Shown: piece after piece, positions 52,295 to 62,030 of the stretch
Layout of the letters: each line of letters starts with the position of its first letter
Position numbering within the stretch: the first letter of the stretch is position 1
Source: Candidatus Agathobaculum pullicola
Lineage (GTDB): Bacteria > Bacillota > Clostridia > Oscillospirales > Butyricicoccaceae
Length of the DNA stretch: 64,000 bases
Direction: 5' to 3'
NCBI GenBank assembly: GCA_019115085.1
Contig: DXEF01000059.1
Span: 1 to 64,000 of the forward strand
Translations under genes and position numbers: made by a program
Notes under the pieces: generated by a model
Databases searched by the model: none
What the model saw: the letters and a program-made list of their open reading frames with translations, nothing else
Told to the model about the DNA's origin: nothing

Positions 52295-52957
52295 TTAGAA
52301 TATGCAGTACTGCGCCATATACGCATCCATCAGCGGCAGCAGGTCGGCATATTCTGCCTTATCCGTCAAATACTCTCGGATATCCTGCACGGTGACAAGC
52401 GCATGCACCTTGATGCCGAACTCCTCGCCGACCTCCATGACTGCGGTCTTGCCCGGCGTGGTTCCGACCTCGCAGCGGTTAACGGAAATAAACATATCGG
52501 TCACTTCGACGTTCGCACAGCCCTTGAGCACGGGCATCGTCTCGCGAATCGCAGTGCCCGCCGTGATTACGTCCTCGATGATGATGACACGGTCACCATC
52601 TTTAGGCTTGTAGCCAACGATGCTGCCGCCCTCTCCGTGATCTTTAACCTCCTTGCGGTTGAAGAAAAACGGCTTGTCGATGCCATAATTGCGCGCAAGC
52701 GCACCGGACACCGAAGTTACCAGCGGAATACCCTTATACGCCGGGCCGAACATTGCGTCAAAGTTGTCACCAACGGTTTCCTTAACCAGTGTCGCGTAGA
52801 ACTCACCCAGACGGGAGTTCTGTAAACCGGTCTTATAATTGCCGGTGTTGACAAAATACGGAGTCTTGCGGCCGGACTTGGTTGTAAAGTCACCAAAACG
52901 CAGCACGTCCGCACTCATCATAAACTCGATAAATTCCTTTTTCGCTTCAGAAAGCAT
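52295..52957 (-). CDS. pyrE: orotate phosphoribosyltransferase
   Basis: A 220-residue enzyme of pyrimidine synthesis. The ATG at 52957 is 8 nt after AAAGGTGG; an upstream in-frame start lacks such a site. PRPP loop VIIIEDVITAGTAIRET (about 115-131), and RKTPYFVNTGNY near the N-terminus. Stands alone rather than in a pyr operon; a PyrR site was not found. Confidence 0.95.
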   Translation of the reverse strand: MLSEAKKEFIEFMMSADVLRFGDFTTKSGRKTPYFVNTGNYKTGLQNSRLGEFYATLVKETVGDNFDAMFGPAYKGIPLVTSVSGALARNYGIDKPFFFNRKEVKDHGEGGSIVGYKPKDGDRVIIIEDVITAGTAIRETMPVLKGCANVEVTDMFISVNRCEVGTTPGKTAVMEVGEEFGIKVHALVTVQDIREYLTDKAEYADLLPLMDAYMAQYCIF

Positions 52958-53033
52958 AACTTGTTCCACCTTTATTCTCATTTATCATCAGTATACCAGA
53001 TTTAACCGGCAGAAACAAGCCGTCTGTAATATA

Positions 53034-53062
53034 GAAAAAGCCTGAAGCGGACGCTTCAGGCT
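53034..53062 (-). terminator. ilv operon terminator
   Basis: On the minus strand AGCCTGAAGCG and CGCTTCAGGCT around TC, then TTTTTC. It lies 11 nt after ilvD. Confidence 0.85.
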
Positions 53063-53072
53063 CTTCCTATAT

Positions 53073-54737
53073 TTACCGCAATACCGCGCCTTGGTCGGCC
53101 GAGGTGACCAATCGAGAATAGCGGTACAGCCAACCCGACTTGATATTCGGCTCACGCGGCACAAACGTTGCGCGGCGCGCCTCCATCTCCTCGTCGGAAA
53201 TCTTGACATTGACCTTGCTATTCGGGATATCAATAGCAATGATATCCCCCTCTTTGATCAGCGCAATCTCGCCGCCCGCAGCAGCTTCGGGCGAAACATG
53301 GCCGATGGATGCGCCGCGGGATGCACCGGAGAAACGTCCGTCTGTAATCAGCGCGCAGTCCTTATCAAGCTGCATGCCGGCCAGCGCAGAGGTTGGATTG
53401 AGCATCTCACGCATGCCGGGTCCGCCCTTCGGGCCTTCATAGCGAATGACCACAACATCGCCCTTGTGAATCTCACCGGCATAGATGGCCTTGATTGCGT
53501 CATCCTCGGAATCGAACACCCGTGCCGGGCCTTCGTGCACCATCATTTCCGGTGCGACAGCCGAGCGCTTGACGACACAGCCGTTCTTGGCAATGTTGCC
53601 CCACAGCACCGCGATGCCGCCCGTCTCAGAATACGGATTCTCCAGCGGACGCACGACCTCGGGATTCTTGTTCACGATGCCCTCGAGGTTCTCACCCACT
53701 GTCTTGCCAGTCGCAGTGATCAGCGACAGATCAAGCAAGTCACGCTTGGTAAGCTCCTTCATGATGGCCGGTACACCGCCCGCCATGTACAGCTCTTCGA
53801 TATGATATGGACCGGCAGGAGCAAGATGACAGATGTTCGGCACCTTGGCAGACAACTCATTGAGCACATGCAAATCAAGCGGTACGCCTGCCTCGTTGGC
53901 CAGCGCCAGCAAATGCAGCACCGAGTTGGTCGAGCAGCCAATCGCCATCTCACAGGTCAACGCATTTCGGAAGGCCGCAGGCGTCAGAATGTCACGCGGC
54001 TTGATATCGCGGCGCAGCAATTCCATAATCTGCATGCCTGCATGCTTGGCCAGATGGATACGCGCAGCATGCACAGCCGGAATTGTACCGTTGCCGGGCA
54101 GCGCCATGCCGATTGCTTCAGACAGGCAGTTCATCGAGTTTGCCGTGTACATACCCGAGCACGAGCCGCAGCCCGGGCACGAGCCGCACTCACATTCCTC
54201 GAGCTTGGCATCATCAATCAGGCCGGCCTTATACGCGCCGACCGTCTCGAACGTCTTGGAAAGCGAGATTTCCTGTCCGTCATAACGACCGGCCAGCATC
54301 GGACCGCCAGAAACGATGATGGACGGAATATTGAGGCGCGCCGCGGCCATCAGCATACCGGGTACAATCTTATCGCAGTTCGGGATGAGCACCAGCGCAT
54401 CAAACTGATGTGCCTGTGCAAGCGTCTCAACACTGTCTGCAATCAGTTCGCGGCTGGGCAGCGAGTACTTCATGCCGATATGGCCCATGGCGATGCCGTC
54501 ACACACGCCGATAGCCGGAACCAGTACCGGTGTACCGCCTGCGACGCGAACGCCTGCCTTAGCGGCGTCCGCAATTTTATCCAGATTGATGTGACCGGGG
54601 ATAATCTCGCTGAATGCGGAAACCACGCCGATAATCGGCTTTTTCATCTCTTCTTCGGTCAAACCGCAGGCACGCAGCAGCGAACGATTGGGCATGCGCT
54701 CTGCGCCCGCAGTGATGTTATCGCTTCTCTTGGACAT
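53073..54737 (-). CDS. ilvD: dihydroxy-acid dehydratase
   Basis: A 554-residue iron-sulfur dehydratase, the third step of branched-chain amino-acid synthesis. The ATG at 54737 follows GGAGGG; a longer frame upstream has no such site. Cluster cysteines in [10 protein letters not shown] and [13 protein letters not shown], later GRFSGASRG and the C-terminal GHVSPEAA. Last gene of ilvBNCD; a short inverted repeat lies between ilvC and ilvD. Confidence 0.96.
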   Translation of the reverse strand: MSKRSDNITAGAERMPNRSLLRACGLTEEEMKKPIIGVVSAFSEIIPGHINLDKIADAAKAGVRVAGGTPVLVPAIGVCDGIAMGHIGMKYSLPSRELIADSVETLAQAHQFDALVLIPNCDKIVPGMLMAAARLNIPSIIVSGGPMLAGRYDGQEISLSKTFETVGAYKAGLIDDAKLEECECGSCPGCGSCSGMYTANSMNCLSEAIGMALPGNGTIPAVHAARIHLAKHAGMQIMELLRRDIKPRDILTPAAFRNALTCEMAIGCSTNSVLHLLALANEAGVPLDLHVLNELSAKVPNICHLAPAGPYHIEELYMAGGVPAIMKELTKRDLLDLSLITATGKTVGENLEGIVNKNPEVVRPLENPYSETGGIAVLWGNIAKNGCVVKRSAVAPEMMVHEGPARVFDSEDDAIKAIYAGEIHKGDVVVIRYEGPKGGPGMREMLNPTSALAGMQLDKDCALITDGRFSGASRGASIGHVSPEAAAGGEIALIKEGDIIAIDIPNSKVNVKISDEEMEARRATFVPREPNIKSGWLYRYSRLVTSADQGAVLR

Positions 54738-54891
54738 GGGGATTCCCTCCTCTTTTGCGAAACAGGCGGACGGAAACCCGCCCGCCTGTGCGCATTTTTT
54801 CTTTTCGCGCCCATGGGAGCGCAATTCAATAGAAAAGTTCGGTATTCCGAATTTTTATATAGGGGCTGTGCATCGCGCAGCGCGTCCTATC

Positions 54892-54914
54892 GTTTGAAAT
54901 GATGTGTTTCAAAC
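54892..54914 (-). other. intercistronic hairpin between ilvC and ilvD
   Basis: GTTTGAAA and TTTCAAAC form an 8-bp inverted repeat 3 nt past the ilvC stop, without a T-run. Probably an RNA-processing or stability element rather than a terminator. Another GC-rich stem (CAGGCGG/CCGCCTG) lies near 54763-54788 in the ilvD leader. Confidence 0.4.
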
Positions 54915-54917
54915 AAA

Positions 54918-55925
<1,008 letters not shown>

Positions 55926-55973
55926 CTAAATATGTATAAATGAGATTAGGAAAACAAATTACATATACCGCCG

Positions 55974-56450
55974 TTATTTTTCAATCGCGGTAACGCCCGA
56001 ACGGCTCATCTCCACTATCTCAAAGTTGGAGATGACATTCAAAAACGCATCAATACGGCTGGGCACCTCCGCCAGCTCGACAATCATCGACTGTTCGGTG
56101 GACTCGACAATATGTGCAGCGTACAGATCGCACAGCTGCCGGATGGAATCGCGCTCATTGCCGTTTTCCGCGCGGAGCTTGACAAATACCAGTTCGCTGC
56201 AGCAGGAGGCATCCTCCTGCAAATGGTCGACGCGCTGCACCTCTTCCAGCTTGAGCAGCTGCTTGATGATCTGCTCGAGGATGGGTTCGTCGCCCTGCAC
56301 GATAATGGACATACGGGAAATCTTCGGGTCGGTTGTCGCCGACACGGTCAGCGAGTCAATGTTATAGCCGCGGCGACCGAACAGGCTGGACACGCGCGCC
56401 AATACGCCCGCGTTATTCTGCACGGTCACAGAAAGGATATATTTTTCCAT
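55974..56450 (-). CDS. ilvN: acetolactate synthase small (regulatory) subunit
   Basis: A 158-residue protein with the N-terminal ACT domain (ILSVTVQNNAGVLARVSSLFGRRGYNIDSLTV) and a C-terminal ALS_ss domain. It binds valine for feedback control of IlvB. Second gene; a ribosome site GGAG precedes the ATG, 16 nt after ilvB. Confidence 0.95.
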   Translation of the reverse strand: MEKYILSVTVQNNAGVLARVSSLFGRRGYNIDSLTVSATTDPKISRMSIIVQGDEPILEQIIKQLLKLEEVQRVDHLQEDASCCSELVFVKLRAENGNERDSIRQLCDLYAAHIVESTEQSMIVELAEVPSRIDAFLNVISNFEIVEMSRSGVTAIEK

Positions 56451-56466
56451 GATAGTTTCTCCTTTC

Positions 56467-58131
56467 TCAGTCCGCTACGATATCGTCCACCGTGCCGCCT
56501 GCGGGAATCATAGGCAGTACGCGCTCATCCTTGTCGATGCGGCAGTCGATCAGCACCGGACCGGTGCGCGCAAGCGCATCTGCCAGCGCCGCACGAAGCT
56601 CCGCAATGTTGGTTACGCGGAAGCCTCGGCCGCCGAACGCTTCGGCGAGCTTGATGTAATCGGTCTTGCGATACAGATTGGTCTGGGAATAGCGCTTTTC
56701 GTAGAACATGGTCTGCCATTGACGCACATTGCCCAGCACGTTGTTATTCATAATAATCGTGATAATCGGCAGGTTATAGGTGACCGACGTGCACAATTCG
56801 TTCAGATTCATATGGAACGAACCGTCGCCCGTGATATGGACCACCGTCTTTTCCGGGAACGCAACCTGCGCGCCCATTGCCGCGCCGTAACCAAATCCCA
56901 TCGTGCCCAAGCCGCCCGAAGTCAGGAAATGACGTACCTTGCGGCAGCGGTTATACTGCGCCGCCCACAGCTGATGCTGGCCGACATCGGTCGCAACGAT
57001 GGCATCGTCCCCGATCATGTCGTACAGCGTGCGCAGCAGCTGGTGCGGATGGATGACGCTATCGTCATCCTTGGGTACATAGTCGAGCGCTTTGTGCCAT
57101 TCGGCGATCTGTGCGCGCCAAGCATCGTGCTTTGCTTCTTTCACATACGGCAACAGCGCCCTGAGGAAATTCTCCGCATCGCTGACCACTGAATAATCCA
57201 CGCCGATATTCTTGTTTATCTCGGCTGCGTCAATATCAATATGTATAATTTTCGACTTGGGAGCAAAGCGCCGCGGATTGGTTGCTACGCGGTCGGAGAA
57301 ACGCGCGCCGATGCAGATCAGCAGGTCGCTCCGTTCCACCGCCCAAGCTGCCGAAACCGTGCCGTGCATACCGACCAGACCCAGACTCAGCGGCTCAGTG
57401 TCCGGAATACAGCCAATCGCCATCATAGTATGCGCAGAAGGAATATCCGCCCGACGCATCAAATCGAGTAGCGCCATGCCGGCGTTTGCCGTCTCTACGC
57501 CGCCGCCATAATAGATGATGGGACGCTCCGCTTGCGCAATCATACCGGCAACCGTTTCCAACTGCTCCGTCGTTACAGTATACGCCGGATGCACCTCTAC
57601 CTTGTCCGCCGGAGTATATTCGCACTCCGCGCTTGTGACATCCTTCGGAATATCAATCAACACCGGGCCGGGACGGCCGGACGCCGCGATACGGAACGCG
57701 CTGCGGATGGTATCGGCCAGCTCCTCCACATGGCGCACGACGAAGTTATGCTTGGTAATGGGCATGGTGATACCGGCAATGTAAACCTCCTGAAAGGAAT
57801 CGCGTCCAATCAGACTGGTACCAACGTTACCGGTGATGGCAACCATCGGAATGGAATCCATGTAAGCCGTTGCAATGCCTGTAACCAGATTGGTTGCGCC
57901 CGGGCCGCTCGTTGCCAGACACACGCCAACCTTACCAGTTGCGCGCGCATAGCCGTCGGCTGCGTGGGCTGCGCCCTGCTCATGGGCGGTTAAAATATGT
58001 CGAATGCGGTCGCTATTCTTGTAAAGCGCATCATAGATATTGAGGACCGCGCCGCCCGGATAGCCGAAAATCGTATCGACTCCCTGCTCCACCAGCGCTT
58101 CCACCAAAATCTCAGAACCATTTTTTACCAT
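56467..58131 (-). CDS. ilvB: acetolactate synthase large subunit
   Basis: A 554-residue thiamine-diphosphate enzyme. The catalytic Glu region is AHEQGAAHAADGYARATG (about 47-64). FAD/ubiquinone-like middle domain; ThDP motif GDGSFHMNLNELCTSV with NN at the end of the motif. Start ATG at 58131 after AGGAGG. First gene of ilvBNCD, directly behind a T-box leader. Confidence 0.96.
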   Translation of the reverse strand: MVKNGSEILVEALVEQGVDTIFGYPGGAVLNIYDALYKNSDRIRHILTAHEQGAAHAADGYARATGKVGVCLATSGPGATNLVTGIATAYMDSIPMVAITGNVGTSLIGRDSFQEVYIAGITMPITKHNFVVRHVEELADTIRSAFRIAASGRPGPVLIDIPKDVTSAECEYTPADKVEVHPAYTVTTEQLETVAGMIAQAERPIIYYGGGVETANAGMALLDLMRRADIPSAHTMMAIGCIPDTEPLSLGLVGMHGTVSAAWAVERSDLLICIGARFSDRVATNPRRFAPKSKIIHIDIDAAEINKNIGVDYSVVSDAENFLRALLPYVKEAKHDAWRAQIAEWHKALDYVPKDDDSVIHPHQLLRTLYDMIGDDAIVATDVGQHQLWAAQYNRCRKVRHFLTSGGLGTMGFGYGAAMGAQVAFPEKTVVHITGDGSFHMNLNELCTSVTYNLPIITIIMNNNVLGNVRQWQTMFYEKRYSQTNLYRKTDYIKLAEAFGGRGFRVTNIAELRAALADALARTGPVLIDCRIDKDERVLPMIPAGGTVDDIVAD

Positions 58132-58165
58132 GCGAATCCGCCTCCTTTCTTAAAATCATGAAATT

Positions 58166-58452
58166 AAAAAAAGCCTCTGTCTCTACAAAGAGACAAAGAC
58201 TATTCCTCTGCGGTACCACTCTTCTTGCCACAGATCATGTATTACATGCTGCGGCCACTCACCTGATCCGTTAACGCAGATCGCGCGGAACGCCTTACAC
58301 AGGGCCTTATCTCATCCCATTTCAGACGCTCGGCTCACGGAGGACTTTCGCACTTTCCTTCCTCCACCGCCTTGCACCACCCGGCGGCTCTCTCTTTTGG
58401 ATTCCAGACGCTACTTTTCCGGTCATCGCCAACTTGCGTTGTTCAAAATGTA
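58166..58452 (-). promoter_or_regulatory. T-box leader of the ilvBNCD operon
   Basis: On the minus strand the T-box antiterminator core AGAGTGGTACCG is at 58222-58211, and the competing terminator (GTCTTTGTCTCT with AGAGACAGAGGC, then seven Ts) is at 58200-58166. Stem I lies at about 58440-58290 with the AGTA, AGAGAG and GGTGCAAGGCGGTG-like conserved blocks. Uncharged tRNA should bind and permit transcription of the ilv genes. Specifier: the usual rule (TGAA-N-codon-purine) reads TGG at 58319-58317, not a branched-chain codon; I could not find a clear Ile, Leu or Val codon at the standard site, so the specifier is left open. Confidence 0.85.
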
Positions 58453-58458
58453 ATTCAT

Positions 58459-58487
58459 ATTATAAATCCGCTTACATCGATTGTCAA
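58459..58487 (-). promoter_or_regulatory. ilv operon promoter
   Basis: On the minus strand a fully consensus TTGACA (58487-58482), 17-bp spacer and TATAAT (58464-58459). It drives the T-box leader. Confidence 0.88.
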
Positions 58488-58586
58488 CAGCTTTTTCGTA
58501 TTTTACTTTGTTAAATTCCTGTCGGGTATATTCTTCCGCTTTTGTGCTATACTACCGATAAATCCTGATAGAAAAGAGGCCGAAAC

Positions 58587-59261
58587 ATGGCTGTCCCCCT
58601 GCTTCGCACGCTGATTCTATACTTTGCGGTCATCGCCGCGGTACGTCTGATGGGCAAACGGCAGATCGGCGAGCTGGATCCATCCGAACTGGTCATCACC
58701 ATTTTGGTTTCCGATCTGGCCGCGGTTCCCATGCAGGATCTGGGCATCCCGATGTTCGCGGGACTGGTCCCTATCGCCACGCTCATCGTGCTCGAAATCC
58801 TGCTCAGCTGGATCGCGCTGAAAAGCCGCACATTCCGGCGGCTGCTTAACGGTCAGCCTGCTATTATTATCCGCGGCGGGCAGCTGGACATTCCCAAGCT
58901 GCGTGAAATGCGCCTGACAACCGATGAAATCATTGAAACGCTGCGCAAGCAAAATGTCTCCTCTGTGTCCGATGTCAAATATGGCGTTATCGAGCCGGAC
59001 GGCACTTTATCCGTCATCCTCAAGCAGCCACAGCAGCCGGTCACAGCAGAAATGCTGGGCATCACGCCCAAAGACACCGGCCTTCCGCTGGTTGTCGTGT
59101 CCGACGGCAAGCTGGTGCGCCGATCGCTGCGTCTGTTGCAGCTCGATCCCAAAGACATCGAAAACCGCCTGCGGAACCAAAGCCTTGCCGTATCCGACGT
59201 ATTTCTGATGACGCTGGATGACTGCGGCAACAGCTTCATCCAAAGAAAGGAGAAACGCTGA
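58587..59261 (+). CDS. DUF421 (YetF/YcaP) membrane protein
   Basis: A 224-residue protein with three N-terminal membrane helices (LILYFAVIAAVRLMG, LVITILVSDLAAVPM, LVPIATLIVLEILLSW) and a cytoplasmic C-terminal domain beginning at about 80. The DUF421 signature GKRQIGELDPSELVITIL and later NGQPAIIIRGGQLD are clear. Function unknown; the family is linked to the spore or cell envelope in some bacilli. It is followed at once by a DUF4363 gene, a common partner. Confidence 0.9.
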   Translation: MAVPLLRTLILYFAVIAAVRLMGKRQIGELDPSELVITILVSDLAAVPMQDLGIPMFAGLVPIATLIVLEILLSWIALKSRTFRRLLNGQPAIIIRGGQLDIPKLREMRLTTDEIIETLRKQNVSSVSDVKYGVIEPDGTLSVILKQPQQPVTAEMLGITPKDTGLPLVVVSDGKLVRRSLRLLQLDPKDIENRLRNQSLAVSDVFLMTLDDCGNSFIQRKEKR

Positions 59262-59262
59262 T

Positions 59263-59601
59263 ATGCGGCGTCTTTGCATTGCTCTGCTGCTTCTGGCGCT
59301 GCTCATCTGGGGCAGCTGGTGGAGTCTACACACAGTAGAGCGCGTCACCGGAAGCATCGTGCGTCAAATACAGGCTGGCGAACTGGATAAAGCGCACCAG
59401 CGCTGGGACAGTGCACAGCTGCTACTTGGCTCTTTGCTGCTGCACGACGAGATTGATCAGGCCGACCGTCTGTTCGACCGTGTGCTTGCCGCGCATGCGT
59501 CCGGCAGCGCGGAGGATTTCCTGCTCGACTGCACAGAACTGATTGCGCAATTAAACCATTTACCTGATCTGGAGCGTCCCAGCCTTATCAACCTGTTGTG
59601 A
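59263..59601 (+). CDS. DUF4363 family protein
   Basis: A 112-residue protein. The ATG at 59263 (AAAGGAG before it) gives an N-terminal membrane anchor (LCIALLLLALLIWGSWWSL) and an extracellular helical part, in keeping with DUF4363. Directly follows DUF421 gene (1-nt gap). The pair probably acts together at the membrane; the function is unknown. Confidence 0.8.
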   Translation: MRRLCIALLLLALLIWGSWWSLHTVERVTGSIVRQIQAGELDKAHQRWDSAQLLLGSLLLHDEIDQADRLFDRVLAAHASGSAEDFLLDCTELIAQLNHLPDLERPSLINLL

Positions 59602-59634
59602 TTCTCCAAACTCTTTTCTGAAATTTTGTAGATT

Positions 59635-59692
59635 TTGATATAGCATTTCTCTTTCATATATGATAATATTTATTTGCAAATAATAATTATTT
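59635..59692 (+). promoter_or_regulatory. promoter with AT palindromes ahead of the flavin reductase-rubredoxin gene
   Basis: TTGATA (59635-59640), 18-bp spacer and TATGAT (59659-59664). Two overlapping palindromes lie just downstream: TTATTTGCAAATAA (59670-59683) and AAATAATAATTATTT (59678-59692). They resemble Fur/PerR-type operators and suit an oxidative or nitrosative stress gene. The regulator is unknown. Confidence 0.5.
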
Positions 59693-59717
59693 TCAATAAG
59701 AGGAAGGGATCTGCTCT

Positions 59718-60350
59718 ATGAACAATGCCGCTTATAAAAAGCTTGATTACAGTCTCTCACTGATTTCCACTGCGGCCGACGGCAAAAACTTCGGCTGCAT
59801 CATCAATTCCCTGCATCAGGTAACCTCTTCCCGCCCGCCAAAATTTACCCTGTCCCTCAACAACGACTCCGCTACAAACGCCGCGCTCAAAAAATCCGGC
59901 GTTGCTGCCGTCACGCTGCTTGCACAGGATGCGGACGAAAAAATCGTCAACGAGTTCGGCTACAAATCCGGCCGCGCGATTGATAAATTTGCCGCTTTCC
60001 CGTTTGAGAAGGACGAAAACGGCTGCCCGTGGCTGCGCGAGGGCATGGTGTCCCGTCTGAGCCTGCGCGTAACCGAAACGGTGTCCATCGGTTCCTATAC
60101 GTTGTTTATCTGCGAACTGGCCAACGCTGAAGTACTCGCCGACGGCGACTGCCTAACTGTAAAGGCGCTCGAAAGCCGCGGAAAAGATGCGCCGCCCACC
60201 GCGCCGGTCTATCATGAAGTTGGTCCGGATGCCGGCTGGAAATGCACGGTCTGCGGCTATGTGCGATTGGATGAAACCATCCCAGATGACTATGTCTGCC
60301 CAATCTGCCGCGCTCCACGCAGCAAATTTGTCAAGCGCAGCGAATCCTGA
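59718..60350 (+). CDS. high-molecular-weight rubredoxin (flavin reductase-rubredoxin fusion)
   Basis: A 210-residue protein. Residues 1-150 are a flavin-reductase-like (FMN) domain (LSLISTAADGKNFGCIINSL, PPKFTLSLNNDS). Residues 165-210 form a rubredoxin with iron cysteines in KCTVCGY and CPICRAP. This is the architecture of Moorella Hrb, which takes electrons from NADH to flavodiiron proteins that reduce O2 or NO. No flavodiiron gene is next to it. Downstream genes are redox-related, which fits stress defence. Confidence 0.92.
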   Translation: MNNAAYKKLDYSLSLISTAADGKNFGCIINSLHQVTSSRPPKFTLSLNNDSATNAALKKSGVAAVTLLAQDADEKIVNEFGYKSGRAIDKFAAFPFEKDENGCPWLREGMVSRLSLRVTETVSIGSYTLFICELANAEVLADGDCLTVKALESRGKDAPPTAPVYHEVGPDAGWKCTVCGYVRLDETIPDDYVCPICRAPRSKFVKRSES

Positions 60351-60454
60351 TACTTCCAACCTCCCTTTTTTTCCGCTCCTTTCAAAAGAAGGAGCGGTTT
60401 TCTTGTCTTTCGCCTCCTTGTATGCTATGATGAAACAAAGGCAGGTGGATATAT

Positions 60455-60861
60455 ATGAAAAGCATCAAACCCGGCCGTGGCCCCTCAATGATGGGCGGCT
60501 TCGGCTCTGTATTCGGCATCATTTTCGGTATCTTTTGGACGGTGCTTGCCGCATCCATGACACAAGGCTTTGGCCTGGTCGGCATCATCTTCCCATTGTT
60601 CGGCGTCTTATTTGTCATCATCAGCATAGGCAACGCCGTTTACAATTTTAAGAACGCAACCGGTAAAACCGCTATTCCGAATTCGACATAACGGATGATG
60701 CCGAGGAGCCCGACCCACTCAACCGATATTTTGGCGACAAACCAGAAAGCACCCCTGCTACCCATTCCTCTGGCAGCGGCTTCTGTCCCTACTGTGGCGC
60801 GCCGGTACAAAGCGATTTTGCCTTTTGCCGCAAATGCGGAAAGGCCTTGCCAAAGGAGTAA
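60455..60861 (+). pseudogene. membrane protein with C-terminal zinc ribbon, split by a one-base frameshift
   Basis: The frame from ATG 60455 (AGGTGG before it) gives two membrane helices and stops after 78 residues. Immediately after, in the +1 frame, the sequence reads ITDDAEEPDPLNRYFGDKPE and then FCPYCGAPVQSDFAFCRKCG up to TAA at 60859-60861, a typical zinc ribbon. Adding one A to the AAAA at 60665-60668 restores a single 135-residue protein reading GKNRYSEFDITDD across the join, which looks native. Either a sequencing error in a homopolymer, a true mutation, or (less likely) programmed frameshifting. Confidence 0.72.
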
Positions 60862-60867
60862 TTCGTT

Positions 60868-61467
60868 ATGAAAAAAGTTCTGTTTGTCAACGGCTGCATC
60901 CGTGGAAACGCATCGCGCTCCCTTCGGCTGGCTCGGCGGCTGGTCAGCCGCATCCCGGATGCGGAAATTGAGGTACTGCAACTCCCCGCACTTCATCTGA
61001 TGCCTTACGGCGCCAAAGAGATTACCGAGCGCGATACGCTATCCGCTGCCGGCGCATTCAACACGCCGTTCTTCGCACTGGCCAACCAGTTCAAAGCGGC
61101 GGACGCCGTTGTGCTGGCCTGCCCGTTCTGGGACATGGGCGTGCCGTCCATGGTGCGGACCTATCTGGAGCATTTGTGCGTGACCGGTCTGACCTTCCAC
61201 TATGGCAGCGACAATTATCCTGTGGGAGACTGCCGCCTACAGCGTTTTGTTTACGTCACCACACGCGGCGGCATAGTGGATAACCGTGACCCGGTGCTCA
61301 CCGACCACGCTTCCGCCTACCTGCTGTCCATCTGCAAACTGCTGAGCCAAGGACGCTTTGACACACTGGCCGCCGAGGGACTGGACATCGTCGGCAACGA
61401 TGCAGAAGCACTGCTTTGTGCAGCCGAAGCGCAAGCAGACGACATCGCGCAACACTTTTGGGAATGA
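60868..61467 (+). CDS. flavodoxin-fold NAD(P)H oxidoreductase
   Basis: A 199-residue protein of the Flavodoxin_2/NQO group. The FMN phosphate loop is at GCIRGNASRSLRLAR (residues 9-23), with ACPFWDMGVPSMVRTYLEHL and a flavin-stacking TTRGG typical of azoreductase-like enzymes. It overlaps nothing and lies 6 nt after the zinc-ribbon frame, so it shares that transcript. Substrate (quinone, azo or nitro compound) unknown. Confidence 0.88.
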   Translation: MKKVLFVNGCIRGNASRSLRLARRLVSRIPDAEIEVLQLPALHLMPYGAKEITERDTLSAAGAFNTPFFALANQFKAADAVVLACPFWDMGVPSMVRTYLEHLCVTGLTFHYGSDNYPVGDCRLQRFVYVTTRGGIVDNRDPVLTDHASAYLLSICKLLSQGRFDTLAAEGLDIVGNDAEALLCAAEAQADDIAQHFWE

Positions 61468-61485
61468 CAACTCCCTCAGAAGCAC

Positions 61486-61522
61486 AAAACCGCCGGAGAC
61501 CGATTTGACCTCCGGCGGTTTT
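61486..61522. terminator. bidirectional terminator
   Basis: AAAACCGCCGGAG pairs with CTCCGGCGGTTTT, 13-bp stem, between two converging genes. Confidence 0.85.
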
Positions 61523-61550
61523 GCATGTACGCCATTTGCACAACATTATA

Positions 61551-62030
61551 TTATTTTGGCAGCTTTTGCGAGCCCTCAAACGAATCCGCATGCACCCAGA
61601 ACACCTCTGCCACAGACAGCGCGGCATCGGTGTAGCTCCAACCGTCGCGACCGGTTTGGTGCCGCATAATGGCATCGAAGCCACGCCGCTTCTCCTCGTT
61701 ATTCTGTGCGAAGTGCACGCTGCCATAGCCCACAACCGAGGAAAACGCATAGCTGTACCGACAGGCCAGATCGCCTTCACCGGTCACGCCCATTTCGGTG
61801 TCCATCTCAAAACACACGCGCGGGTCTGCCCGCAGCGCATCGATTTTCTTTCCCTTGATCCCGCTGTGAAAATAGATGGTCAGTCCGCTTTCATCCCATG
61901 TATAGCCAAAATTGAGCGGAATCACATACGGTGCGCCGTCCGCAATCATTGCCAAGCGGCATGTTTTGCACGCCTGTAAAACTTGCTCGATATTCTCTCG
62001 TCCCGTGATTTCTCTGTCTTTTCTGCGCAT
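61551..62030 (-). CDS. pyridoxamine 5'-phosphate oxidase-fold protein (NimA-like)
   Basis: A 159-residue split-barrel flavoprotein. N-terminus MRRKDREITGRENIEQVLQ and then CRLAMIADGAPYVIPLNFGY are the NimA/PNPOx-related pattern, followed by FHSGIKGKKIDALRADPRVCFE and SVVGYGSVHF. Members bind FMN or heme; some reduce 5-nitroimidazoles. Resistance is not implied. A ribosome site AGAGGTGAAAC lies upstream. Confidence 0.88.
   Translation of the reverse strand: MRRKDREITGRENIEQVLQACKTCRLAMIADGAPYVIPLNFGYTWDESGLTIYFHSGIKGKKIDALRADPRVCFEMDTEMGVTGEGDLACRYSYAFSSVVGYGSVHFAQNNEEKRRGFDAIMRHQTGRDGWSYTDAALSVAEVFWVHADSFEGSQKLPK

Noticed and set aside
53091..54902. 603-codon open frame on the plus strand opposite ilvD
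   Set aside because: It lies wholly antisense to an unmistakable IlvD, lacks recognisable domains, and arises from GC-rich third positions of ilvD.
58317..58319. Assigning the ilv T-box to tRNA-Trp
   Set aside because: The reading depends on my manual placement of the specifier loop, and a tryptophan signal would be odd for this operon.
61551..62030. Calling this gene a nitroimidazole-resistance gene
   Set aside because: NimA-like proteins form a broad flavin- or heme-binding family; resistance is not diagnosable here.
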